Origin: Ascochyta rabiei
Lineage: Eukaryota; Ascomycota; Dothideomycetes; Pleosporales; Didymellaceae
Direction: 5' to 3'
DNA length: 64,000 nucleotides
Assembly (NCBI RefSeq): GCF_004011695.2
Contig: NC_082405.1
Location: 1 to 64,000 of the forward strand
In this document: piece after piece, positions 1 through 10,398 of the stretch
Numbering within the stretch: position 1 is the stretch's first letter
Layout of the letters: every line of letters begins with the position of its first letter
Position numbers and translations under genes: made by a program
Notes under the pieces: generated by a model
Told to the model about the DNA's origin: nothing
Databases searched by the model: none
Seen by the model: only the letters and a program-made list of their open reading frames with translations

Positions 1-97
1 CCTAACCCTAACCCTAACCCTAACCCTAACCCTACCCTAACCCTAACCCTAACCCTAACCCTAACCCTAACCCTAACCCTAACCCTAACCCTAACCC
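1..97. repeat. Telomere repeat array (CCCTAA)n
   Basis: About sixteen CCCTAA units, read on the C-rich strand, with one deviating unit (CCCTA) near position 32. This is the left chromosome end: the G-rich strand TTAGGG runs outward. The length, about 100 bp, is typical of filamentous fungi. Confidence 0.97.
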
Positions 98-3000
98 TCT
101 TCCTACACTAAAACCTAACACTTACTCTTACATTCTCTTCTTTACTCCTACTTTCTTTCTTCCTTCTTCTAACCCTTACTCTTACACCCTCTCCTACTTC
201 TAAACCCTCCCTCTTCCTTACCTTTACTTACACTTACTACTCCTTTTACACTCATCTCTACTCTTTCTCTTTTACCTCTACTCTTCTCTTCTTTCTCTTC
301 TTTTCTCTTACCCTACCCTCTTTCCATACACTAAAACCCTAAACCTTACTCTTACTTACACTCTCTTCTACTTTCACCTTAACCTCTTTTTTTCTTACTC
401 TTTCTTAACTCCTTCTTCTTAACTCTTTTTCTCTATCTTTTTCTTATCTCTTTTCTTTTTTACTCTTAACACTTACCTTCTCCTACCTACCTCTTTTTAA
501 CTCCTTACTCTCTTCTTCACCTTACACTTACCTTCTTTTTCCTTCTTTACAACTCTAAAACCTCCTTCCTTCTTTTTTTCTTTTCCTACTCTTTCCACTT
601 ACTTCTCTCTACTAACCTCTTTTCTAACACTAAAACCCTAACACTCTTCTTACTCTAAAACCCTAACCCTTTTCTCTACTACTACTACTTCTACCTCTAC
701 TCCCTTTTTCCTTTTCTTTTCTTTTCCTCTACTCTTTTCTATTCTTTCTTCTACTTTTCCTTCTATCCTTACTTCTCTTTCTACTACTACTTTTACTCTT
801 ACTTTCTTTTTCTTACTTTCTTCACACTCTACTTTACTTTTCTTCCCTCTCTTCTATTTTCACCTCCTTCTCTTCTACCCTTTTTTTCCCCAACCCTTAA
901 ACTCCTCTAACTCTTCTTTCTAACTTAACCCTACCCTTACCCTTACACTCTTCTTCTTTAACTCTCTTACTCTCTTTCTCCCTCACCCCTACATTTTCTC
1001 CCTCTTTTTCACCTTCACTTCTACTCTCTTCTTCTTAATTCTTCTTCTTAACTCTCCTTCTCTTTCTACTTTTTTACTCCTAACACTTACTTCCTTCTAC
1101 TTACTTTTTTTTCACCTCTTACTTTCTTCTTTAACCTACACTCACCTTCTCCTTCTTTTTCTAAAACTTTACTACAAAACTCTCTTTCTTCTTTTTTCCT
1201 TTTCTCACCTTTCTTTTCCTCAACCTTTACCTACTCTTCCTACACCAAAACCCTAACACTTTTCCTACACTAAAACCCTAACCCTTTTACAATCTAAACT
1301 CCTTCTCTACTACTACCTCTTCTACTACTTCTACTACTTCTTTTCTCTTTTTACTTATTACCTCTACTTTCTTCTCCTTTTTCCTACTTTCTTAACTCTT
1401 AAACACTACTTTTTCTTTAACTTATTCTACTTCTTCCTTCTCTTTCTTCTACTCTTTTCTACCACTTACTACATCTTTCTCTTTTCTTCTACTTTTACTT
1501 AAAACCCCAACCCTCTTCCTACACTAAAACCCTTATACTTACTCTTACACTCTTCTTTATTCTTACATTAAAACCTTTACACTTTCTCTTCCTTATCCCT
1601 ACTTTCTTCCTTCTTCTAATCTTTACTCTCTACTTCTCTCCTTAACTCTTCCTCTTACACTCTACCCTCTCTTACTCTTAAATTCTTCTTTCCTCCTACT
1701 TTCTCTCCCTCACCCTTACCTTTACTTCTACTTATTTCTACTTTCACCCTCTTCTCTACTCTCTCTTTCCTACCTCTACTCTTCTCTTACACTTAAACCT
1801 TACTCCTTACTTTTACTTACACTCTTACCTCTACCTCTTCTCTTTCCACACTCTCTCCTACTTTAACCCTAACCTCTCTTCTTACACTAAAACCCTAACC
1901 CTCTTTTTACTCTAAAACCCTAACCCTTACACTTATTCTCTCCTTCTTCCTTACTCTACTCTCTTCCTTACTTTACTCTTCTCTTTATTCTACTCTCTCC
2001 TACTTCTTCTTCTCTTATCTTTTTCTTCCCTCTACTCTTCTACTCACAATACCTATTCTCTAATCCTTACTACTTTTCTCTATCCTTTCTACTTTTCTTA
2101 TCCTTTCTACTTCCCTTATCCTTTCCTTTCCTTACTCTACTACTCCTAATCTTCTCTACTTTTTAATAATCTTTCTTTAAACTACTACTCTTTCTTTTCC
2201 TATTCTCCTTCTTCTCTCTTTTTTAAAACTTTAAATTTTACTCTTCTAACTTTTCTCCAAACCCTATCTCTCTTCTCACACTAAAACCTAACTATTACTA
2301 TTACTTTCTTCTCTACTTTCTCTCACTCTATTCCTTACCTTCTTCCTAACACATACACTTACTTTCTCACTTACCCTCTCTCTATCTTACTTATTCTCTT
2401 TCTACCTTTCTCTTCTCTCTCTAATTTTTTACTCCTAATACTTACTCTCTTCTTCTTATCTTTTCTACTCATCTTTTCCACTTACTTTTCTCTACTACTC
2501 TCTTTTCTAACACCTTAACTTTCTTCCTTCTCTCTTTACACCTATATTTACTCTTTACTCTATCTTTTACTCTACTAACTTAATTTTTTTTTACTTTTCT
2601 CTCTAAAATTACACTTTCTTCCTATACTAATATTCCCACCTTTATCCTTACACCTTCTTTCTCTTACTCTTACTTCTTCTCCTACACTTAACCCCTACTC
2701 TTCTCTTTTATTCTTACTCTCTTTCTTACAACTTACTTTCTTTATTTTTTAAAACCTTCTACTTTTATCTCTCTTTTTAACCTTCTTCTCTCTTCTTTTC
2801 TTTTATTTACACTACTTTTACTTCTTACCCTACTAACTTTTCTTTTCTAAACTTATACTCTCTTTCTATACTAACACCTACCTATTATTCTTACTCTCTT
2901 CTTAACCTACTTTACTCTCTTATCTTTCTTTCTTAAACATTATTTTCTTCTTAACTAACCTCTTTTAACTTCTTTTCCTTTTCTTCTACTTCTTTCTTCT

Positions 3001-3692
3001 ATCCTTACCTCTTACTTTCTTTACTCTATTCTTATTCTTTCTACTTTTCTAAATTTTCTTCTCAATCTCTCTCTTCTTTCTATCTCTTATCTCTTTCCCT
3101 AAACTCTTTATAAACTCTTTAAACATATACTCTCTACTTTTTACTTCTTTTTATACCTTTTCTCTTCTTTTCTCCTTATTTACTTCTTCCTCAACCTTTT
3201 TAAATTTCTAACAAACTACAACTTTCCTTTTTACTTTACTTTTTCCTTTCCTTCCTCTTTCTACACTTTTTCTCTTCAACCTTCTTTCTTTTCTCAACTT
3301 TTACTCTTTCTAATCTTTCTTTTCTTTTCACCTTCTATTTAACTACTCTTTTATTTCATACATCTTTTAATAAACTAACTTCTTCTTCTACTTTCTTCTC
3401 TTCTTTTTAATTCTTTCTTTTCATCTTTCTCTATTTTCTACTCTTTTTTCTTCATTTACTATCTTTACATCTTAATCACTTTAAATATCTTTTCTAATAC
3501 TTTTACACTCTCTCTTTATTAAATACTACATTTAACTATCTTTTCTATCCTACTAACACTCTTTTAACAATTTTTTACCTTTTTCTACTTCTCTTCTTAC
3601 TTTATCCTCTCTACTATTCTCTTCTCTTAACAATTCTTTCATTTCTCTTTTCTTTCCTTTTCTTCTTTTATACATCTCTTAACCCTATCTCT
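98..3692. repeat. G-free C/T/A tract next to the telomere
   Basis: Reading every line, I find no G on the plus strand before position 3693. The tract is built from C, T and A only: CTTCTT-like and CTTACT-like runs mixed with scattered telomere-like islands of the type CTAAAACCCTAACCC (for example near 640-670, 1250-1290, 1500-1540, 1860-1930 and 2270-2290). Telomere-like islands fade with distance and T content rises towards 3690. No reading frame is present. It is either degenerate telomere-derived DNA or a sequencing artefact of a long telomere array (see findings). Confidence 0.9.
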
Positions 3693-4640
3693 GCTACTTG
3701 CGCGCTGTTATACTGCTGCATGAACAACGCTACTCTAATTGCTACTACCATTGCGTTGCTGAAAAAAATTCGCCTTAAAACCGCTCTCTGTACCGCTTAT
3801 CTATCTCTACAACTGCCTCTTCACTCTTGTGTAACACTTGACGGGCCTACCGCCCACCCACTTTCTCTTCTTCACCCTGCTTACCTGCTACTCTTCTCTA
3901 TCCCGCTTCACGGTCTTAAACACCTCCCCTCCTTCACTCTTAACCGCATCGCTCCGGGGCACATCCACGGGCCCCCCCGCCCAACCCTCTACCCCCTCTC
4001 CCGTGATACCTTATCACGGGCCCACCGCCCACCCTTATTCTACTCTCTTCTCTCCTTCATCCTTTGCTCGTGATGCCTTATCACAGCCCCACCCACCTCC
4101 CCTCTTTCTCCTTTACCCTCTACCGCCCTGCCCAACTGCTTTGTGACACCTGACGGGCCCTCCGCCCGCCCCTCTCTCACGCACTACGGCATCTACGGGT
4201 TCAGGAATGCCTTTCTGGGCTGCGGCACCACAATCGGATTTGCTAAACTTCCCCTAACTACTGTTCTATCTTGTGACAATACTATGTAAACGCCCAAAAC
4301 ACCTTGCTCTACGTCATTTTCATCCCGTTCCATCTTTCCAATCCACCTAATACCCTGTTCAAATGCCCTTTCCCTCTACCATTTATTCTTATACCCGATT
4401 TATAAAGCAACCAACCCCGCCTAATCTAAATTCGCGCGATTAACGCAATTAACGCCCTCTTGCACAAACAACTTCTTGTACCTCTCCCATCCACCATCCT
4501 GCTGGCTCTTCTACCTATTGCGCATGTCTTTCTTAACTACTCTACTATCTATCCAAATTTACTTTGTCCTGACTCTCACTTTCTTTAATACGCACGGCTG
4601 CTTTTGGATAGGGACTCACTTGGTTTGGTCTGCTCTCTCC
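3693..4640. other. Subtelomeric spacer with degenerate repeats, no gene recognised
   Basis: Normal base composition starts abruptly here. A motif of the form GACGGGCC-n-CCGCCC recurs near 3840, 3960, 4020 and 4150, giving a loose tandem array. A perfect inverted repeat, CCCGTGATA-CCT-TATCACGGG, lies at 4000-4020, and a decayed version follows near 4070-4085. Open frames here are low-complexity Pro/Ser/Leu translations of the repeat and are not supported as genes. Confidence 0.5.
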
Positions 4641-4927
4641 GGATTGTGGGCTCTTCCTGGATCGGGGGCTCTTCTTAAATGATTGGCTCTTACTACTTGG
4701 GGGCACTGATGTGGACTCCCTTGGCTTGCGGGGACCACTTTCGGGCCACTTTGGGGGACTACTTTCGGACCACTTGGGGTGGCGCACTACTTGGCGCGCT
4801 ACTTAGGGAACCACGTAGGGAACTACTTGGGAACCACTTGGATTGGGGGACCTACTCGGGTTGGACGTGCCACTCAGGTGGGGCAACCACTTGGGTTGAC
4901 GCACTACTTGTGGAACTACTCAGGGAA

Positions 4928-5062
4928 CCACGCGGGTTTGTGCTGACTACGCGGCTTGATGCTGACCATGTGACTATGTGGATTAATGCTTACTGCGCGG
5001 GTTGATGCTTACTACGCAGGTTAATGCTGACTATGCGGGTTGGTGCTGACTACGTGGATTAG
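4928..5062. repeat. ~20-bp degenerate minisatellite
   Basis: Six or so units resembling GGTTGATGCTGACTACGCG follow one another with substitutions. The preceding 4720-4920 stretch consists of related ACCACTTGGG-type motifs, so the array degrades to the left. Confidence 0.6.
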
Positions 5063-5295
5063 GGGATCCGCATGGGTTGGGGGCTCTACTTGGGTCGGGG
5101 GCTCTACTTGGGTTGGGGGCTCTACTTGGGTCGGGGGCTCTACTTAGGTTGGGGGATCCGCATGGGTTAGGGGCTCTACTTGGGTTGGGGGTTCTACTTA
5201 AGTTGGGGGATCCGCATGGGTTGGGGGCTCTACTTGGGTTGGGGGGCTCTACTTAGGTTGGCGGGTATCACTCGGGTTGGCAGGTATCACTCGGG
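5063..5295. repeat. 18-bp G-rich minisatellite with two unit types
   Basis: About a dozen 18-bp units. The main type is GGGGGCTCTACTTGGGTT. A second type, GGGGGATCCGCATGGGTT, is interspersed at intervals. The last units diverge to GGTATCACTCGGGTTG. The TTGGGGG core gives strand-asymmetric, G-rich DNA near the telomere. Confidence 0.8.
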
Positions 5296-6389
5296 TTGTG
5301 GGGACTACTTTGGTCGGTGGCCCTTCTCTGGGCGTTTCTTTCTACGTCTCTGAAGTGTCTGTGTTGCTATTTGGCTGTTTTGCACTTTCTGACTTGTGAT
5401 CACCGTGCAGTCGCAAGTCAGCCTACAGCACGTTTCTCCTAACTTCTCCTGACCTAAGGTTTCAGGTTACGGTTATATCAAACACATTCTTTCTAGTCTA
5501 CTAAATACGACTGCACATGCCCCTCCTCCCAAGCATATAGGAAACGACACATCTGGCTCGCGTCTCTCTAGCCTATCTTGATCTTTAATCCGAGCCACTT
5601 GTAAAGCTGGAGCTCATCGCTACCGTGCACAATCGCGGCGTCTTACATCTGCTGCTCCAGCCATGGCGTGCACATCAGTGGCTGGCAGGCAAGCAGCGCA
5701 GCTACTGCTCTCTGGAGCACTCCATCGTACTGGCAAGGCACATGCATCCCTTGTGTCTTAAACGCACCCTGTATGCTTGTTTCCTCCCACTTGTTGCAGA
5801 TGGCTTGGGGCGCCCAGCAGTAAAAACACCGCGCATACTTCTCCTACTTCACTTAGTGCATAGATTTCACCTTAGACTCCATTAATGTCATCTGCGCTCC
5901 GCTGGCCTTTGAACAGTCCTTCCAGTCGTGGCGCGCCGGGTCAGCCTGAGTGGCCATGCAGATGGCGCACGCATTGCTCCAGCGCTGGAAGTGCTGCTCT
6001 AGCCGCTCCAGGTCATATACTTTTTGTTCCGTCCTTCACTGTTGCTGGATCTTAACCCTCTGCTCTTTAACGACTATAGCTCGCTCTATACATCTGCGCT
6101 GCTCCTCTGCTGCCACCGCTGCAGTGTCGGCCTGCGTCTCCTCTGGCTCTTCCTGCTCTTCTTCGACGGCTTGTCGCTTGGTACTACCGGGGTGTCGCTC
6201 GCATAGATCACACTTCGACTCTCCCATCTCGCATTGCTGCCTGTTCTGTCTGCCGTCCATGTGCTTGTCTATCGCGATTCGCCGACAGGATTCGACTGTC
6301 ATGAACTCCTTTGCAGGTCGCTCCAGCTTGTAGCCGAGCGCCTTCTCTACCCTCCCCTCTTTTGTTACATAGCACGCTCTTATAACAAT

Positions 6390-7260
6390 AGACTTGCTGT
6401 CGAGCCCTGTTCGTCCCGCCCAGCCGCTCTCTTGCACATATTGGAGCAGCAGGGGACACATGGCAACGTGGATCACCACCCGGACGCCTGCAGCGTCGAG
6501 CCTAAGACCTAGCATGTTCGTGGCTGTACAAAGCTTCTCTATGCCTAGGGTGAAGCTTCGCACCATACGTGCCTTTTCCTTGTCTAAGCCTATCTGACGG
6601 TAGTATGCAGAGCACTGCAGAAGCTTCGCAAGCCGTTTCGTCTCGTCCACAGTTGGACAATAGACGATGATCTGCGCCTTAGGTCCGTACCTACTCCTCT
6701 TCGCAGCCACAAGCTTAATAAGTACTTTTTCTAGCGTGCCACGTGTGTACTCTAGCACCTGGTACGCAATGTTCGTTCGTGTGGTGCGTTCATCGCGGCA
6801 TATAGTTACGGTCTAGGCATTGAGCCCTGCGGTGTGCAAGAAGGCAGGCTGCAGCGTGGGCGGCAAGGTTGCAGTCAGGTAGACAACCTGTGTGCCTTCT
6901 CCGTCATCTCCACCATCTTGAGGAGGTCTGGCCGCCAGTCCTGTGTCAACTCCAGCAGCACGTGGCACTCGTCTATCACGATACGATCTAGCTGATGGAG
7001 CATGCGCTTTTCGTCAATAAACCTGCCGAACGCCTTTGTGACTGCGCTCTTAGGCGTCACTAGCACAATACGAGCCTAGTACGCGCGGTCTTCTTCCATC
7101 CACTTCGCGCAGGGGATGCTGAGCTGGTCGCAGCGATCTTGCAGATCGTCTTGCAAGGCATTCAACGGAGCCACGACCACGGAGACGCCGCCTGGCGAGA
7201 CGGACGCGGGCAGCATGAACAGCATACTCTTGCCAGTGCCAGTAGCTATAACAACTAGCA
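6390..7260 (-). other. RecQ-like superfamily 2 helicase core
   Basis: Motif I reads ATGTGKS, motif II reads DECH, motif III reads LTATLPP. The C-terminal RecA lobe contains IVYCPTVDETKRLAKLL, a TATNMLG strand, GVRVVIHVA and a QESG-AGR box. Order and spacing match RecQ-type ATP-dependent 3'-5' helicases. A TAG at 7076, a frameshift between motifs II and III and a TAG at 6813 break the frame, so no active helicase can be made from this copy. Confidence 0.85.
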
Positions 7261-7556
7261 CGCGCAGCCGTTGCTGCATCACAGCCTTAAGGCTTTCTTC
7301 TTGCTTGCCACGATACTCGGCGTCCGGCCGTCCAGCAAGTCGCCTGAACTCTGCCTTGAGGTCCACCATCGCGAGCGACGACCAGCGCTGGAGCGCCTGC
7401 TTCTCTTGCTGCGCTACCATCTCCGCGCGAACACCAGGGTGCATGCGGCCGTCCTCCCAGGCGGATGCAAACTCCAGCACGCGATGCCAGTCCATGCTCA
7501 CCCGCCGGAACTCCTCCCGCTCGGCCATGGTCTGAAAGGGAGACTCCATCATGGAG

Positions 7557-8480
7557 CGGCCGTAGTTGCCCTCCTCTGTTTTAAGGCTGTGGCTGGACTG
7601 CAACGCTTGCGCGTTGCTCTTCGCCGGCGCTTTGTTCCAGTAGAGCACTTCCAACCAGTCGCGTGCTGTCCATCTCTTGCCAGCTCTCGGTGGATGGCTG
7701 GGTAGGCATGCCGCCAGGCGCGGGTGCCGAGAGCGGTGTTCATGTACTGAAAGGTCTGCTCGCGCAGGACACGGCGTATGCGATCAGTGCCCCAGTACCC
7801 GTCTGGGTTAGCGGATCGTGCCTTCTCACGGTCGGCTTCGCCGTACTCGTCTCCGTCGTCGCTCTCTTCGCTATCGCTCTCGTCGCCCCACTGCTCCTCC
7901 GGCTCTGGCTCCCAGATGAAAGCGGTAGGGCGGGCAACGCCATTGTGCAGCATCTGGAGATCATCTATGAACGGTCGACCGAGCCCGAGGAAGTACACCA
8001 CCAGCTCACCCACCTCCCAGGGAACATAGCGGTGGATCGTCTTAACACGCTTGCTAAAGCTATACCCCTTGTGGTACGTGGTGGTGAAGGATACTAGGCC
8101 ACCCTCTACAAACACCCCCCGATACCCTACCCCGTCTGCACTGTTCTCGCACTGTATCGAGGTAATCTCTGTCCCGCGACCAGGCCCGCCGCCAGACATG
8201 TGAACAAGCGTGAAGAGGCCTTCTTTAAACTGACGCACTCCTTTCATGTACCTAGCTACAGCGTCATCGCGCCATAGCGTCCGTTCCGGCCGTTGTGTGC
8301 TATCTATCCCACGAATGAATCTCTCCCTTAGCGGAGCCTCGTCCAACACCTGGTCTAGAAGCCAGTCTTGCCATCTATCTAGCTGGTTGTCGGGGTGCTT
8401 CAGAAAGCTCCAGCCCGTAGCCAGCTCGGCTGGCTGATCGACGAGTTTGTCCACGGACACCTCTAGAAGCGGGGTGGTCC
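7557..8480 (-). other. Tyrosine-recombinase-like core inside the helicase gene
   Basis: This part of the minus-strand frame carries, in the right order, features of a tyrosine recombinase catalytic domain: an Arg in GGPGRGTEI (codon 8176-8178), a Lys-rich strand HKGYSFSKRVKTIHRYVP, a TRAWRHAYPAIHREL segment (about 7690-7725) resembling the LRHtfA box, a His in QSSHS (codon 7589-7591) and a Tyr in NYGR (codon 7562-7564). A frameshift separates the RH box from the HS/Y box. The assignment is by pattern only; an alignment or structure model would decide. I do not know whether this has been described for the family. Confidence 0.5.
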
Positions 8481-10101
8481 CGGGTTGCACGCAACCCCTT
8501 TCGTCTAGATCCAAGAGTAGGACGTCCTTGAATAGCTGCAACCGCACCGTCTCGCAGAGTCCCTTCACCATCGACCAGAGATCGGCTAGCGAAAAGCTCT
8601 GCTTGTCAATGAGAAGCCGATCTCCATCCCACGACACGATACCGGGAGTATTACGTCGCTTTGCCTGTGTTCTAGCTAGCGTACGCAAGCGGAGCATTCG
8701 ATTCATAGGACTAGGTGTGCCTTTAAAGTCGGACAGCGTCATAAACCGTTCAGACATGTCTTTAACTAGCTTATACGCAGTAGGTGCTGTACAAGGGTCT
8801 TTCTGAAGCGCTTTATCTTGCTGGCAGCGGGCATGATGCACTACGAGCGCTTTCGAGGTAGTGATTAAAGCAGACAGCGTTGGCGAGAACTCGTGCGCCG
8901 GAACCCACCCACCGCCATGGTGATCAGGCTTGAGGCCGAGGACAGCCACTCCGCTCAGCAGTGCGCTCTCGTGCTCGTCGCCAGTCAGGCTGTGGTTGAG
9001 CAAGGCGATCTAAAAGCGCAGGCATCGCTCTTCCAGTTTCTCTTTCTTCGCAGCGTCGTCTGAGCGGGCTATTTGCTGGAGTGACACCAAGAGGGCGTCT
9101 TGCGTGCTGGTAAGTTTGTATGGCGGCCGCTCGACCTGGTCATATGTGCGCCACAGGTAGCAGAGGATGCTCACCAGCTTCTGGCTGTACTTCTTGATCG
9201 TACCGACTCGATGCCTAGCGTAGAAGGGCCGCTCGTTCGATTCTGCGCCCGCCTCACGTCGCTCGATAATCTCCAGTGCGAGTCTGCCGACAACCTCAGC
9301 TCGGCTGCTATCGAACGCTTTTCGTATCAGCCGCTCCATAGCTTTGCAAACATCGCGTAAGCCCGTGTTGTTAAACGCCACTTCTTCCTTCCCACGCGCG
9401 TCTACCTCCCCACCAGCTAGCTGTTTAGCGCGCAGAAGTGCCGCCCTTGGGATACCTTGTAGGTGCGGGACCCATTCTGTGAGCTCTAGCCACGGATCAG
9501 CCTGCGAACGGATGCCCTCTTTAATCTTATCCTGCGCTGCTGCTGCCTTACGCTCTTCTCGCTGATGCTGGCGATCTGCCTTCACTCTCTGGGAGATGTC
9601 TGCTAGAGTCGCAGCTCCAACGCTCGTCTCGACTGCAACATACGCCGGCCAGCCAACAGCTCTGAACAAGCGCTGGCAGGATTGGCTGTCTCGCCATACT
9701 CGGTTGCGCGAGTGCTTGCTCTTTTGCCTTATATCTCCCCCTCGCTTTTGTTCGTTCACCTAGCCATGCTTATCCTTGCAATGTTTCTGCATGCTCTGCA
9801 GCGAGATGCAGGTATACCAACAACGCTCCAACAAGCATACCAGCCCGTCTTCTCGGCTTTTTAGACCAAAGACGGGCTCCTTAGCCGGCCTTGGTACACG
9901 CACGTCTCCTGGACTCCACGCAAGGTTTGGTAGCGCGCGTACAGCTGCCGCCAGGCTCTTGCGCGTAGCGACTGTGACCTTGGGATGGCGCTCTTTGAGG
10001 TGCGTAACGATCTGCGCTGGTGGAATAGCGGTGGCACATGGTTTACAAACTACGACTCGAAGTTCAGGCCAGTGTTTAAACAGCTGTGCAAATAGTTCCA
10101 T

Positions 10102-10398
10102 GGTGTAAGGAGCAGAAGGGACATAAGTGGGCGCTATGCAACACGTCTGTTGGCCTAGTGTTTGCTATCCCCTAGTATATTAATTGACAGACTGTGTATC
10201 AATCTTGCTTTTGGTTTAATTGCGCTCCCAGCTCCGCTAACGCTGGTTGGTGAGGGCGTCGTGGTACATCCGTGCGCGGCCTGACTTTCGGTGCCGCGGT
10301 GTGACCGCGTCAGAACCTCAACAACACCCAACCCCCTTTCTGCACAACCTTTGTCCGAACTTCCGCTTGTAACCTTATTTGCAGTACACAAGTCGATA
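10102..10398. promoter_or_regulatory. Shared intergenic region between two divergent genes
   Basis: About 300 bp separate the ATG of the helicase gene (10101, minus) from the first in-frame ATG of the unknown gene (10399, plus). A small AT-rich patch sits near 10180-10220. No defined promoter element can be named; the role is inferred from the divergent layout. Confidence 0.4.

Larger units (their letters stand above)
5568..10101 (-). pseudogene. Telomere-linked RecQ-type helicase with DUF3505 zinc fingers, decayed
   Basis: The frame starts at ATG 10101. Modules in order: two C2H2-like fingers (VVCKPCATAI with a paired His region, then CWYTC...KHCKDKH); a helical DUF3505-type region with a PWLELTEW motif; a recombinase-like core (about 8500-7550); a RecQ-like helicase with Walker A ATGTGKS (about 7229-7249), DECH (about 6962-6973), TATLPP (about 6860-6879) and a QESG-AGR box (about 6410-6434); and a Cys/Trp-rich tail ending at TAG 5568. 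Such genes are known from fungal subtelomeres. In-frame stops lie at 9760, 9010, 7076, 6813, 6036, 5853, 5844 and 5643. Frame changes fall near 7640-7700 and 6875-6930. Most stops fit CAG, CAA, TGG or CGA changed by C-to-T. An Arg in the QESGRAGR box reads Trp. I infer a full-length but inactive gene. It is divergent from the gene at 10399. Confidence 0.88.

Noticed and set aside
3720..5005. Several overlapping open frames on both strands in the subtelomere
   Set aside because: They follow the phase of degenerate repeats, have low-complexity Pro/Ser/Leu or Trp/Gly content and no motif.
5568..10101. Reassigned TAG codon (read as Gln) to explain many in-frame TAGs
   Set aside because: TAA and TGA also occur in frame, frameshifts exist, and TAGs also fall where Trp or Arg is expected; CpA decay explains all, and the kinase gene ends in a normal TAG.
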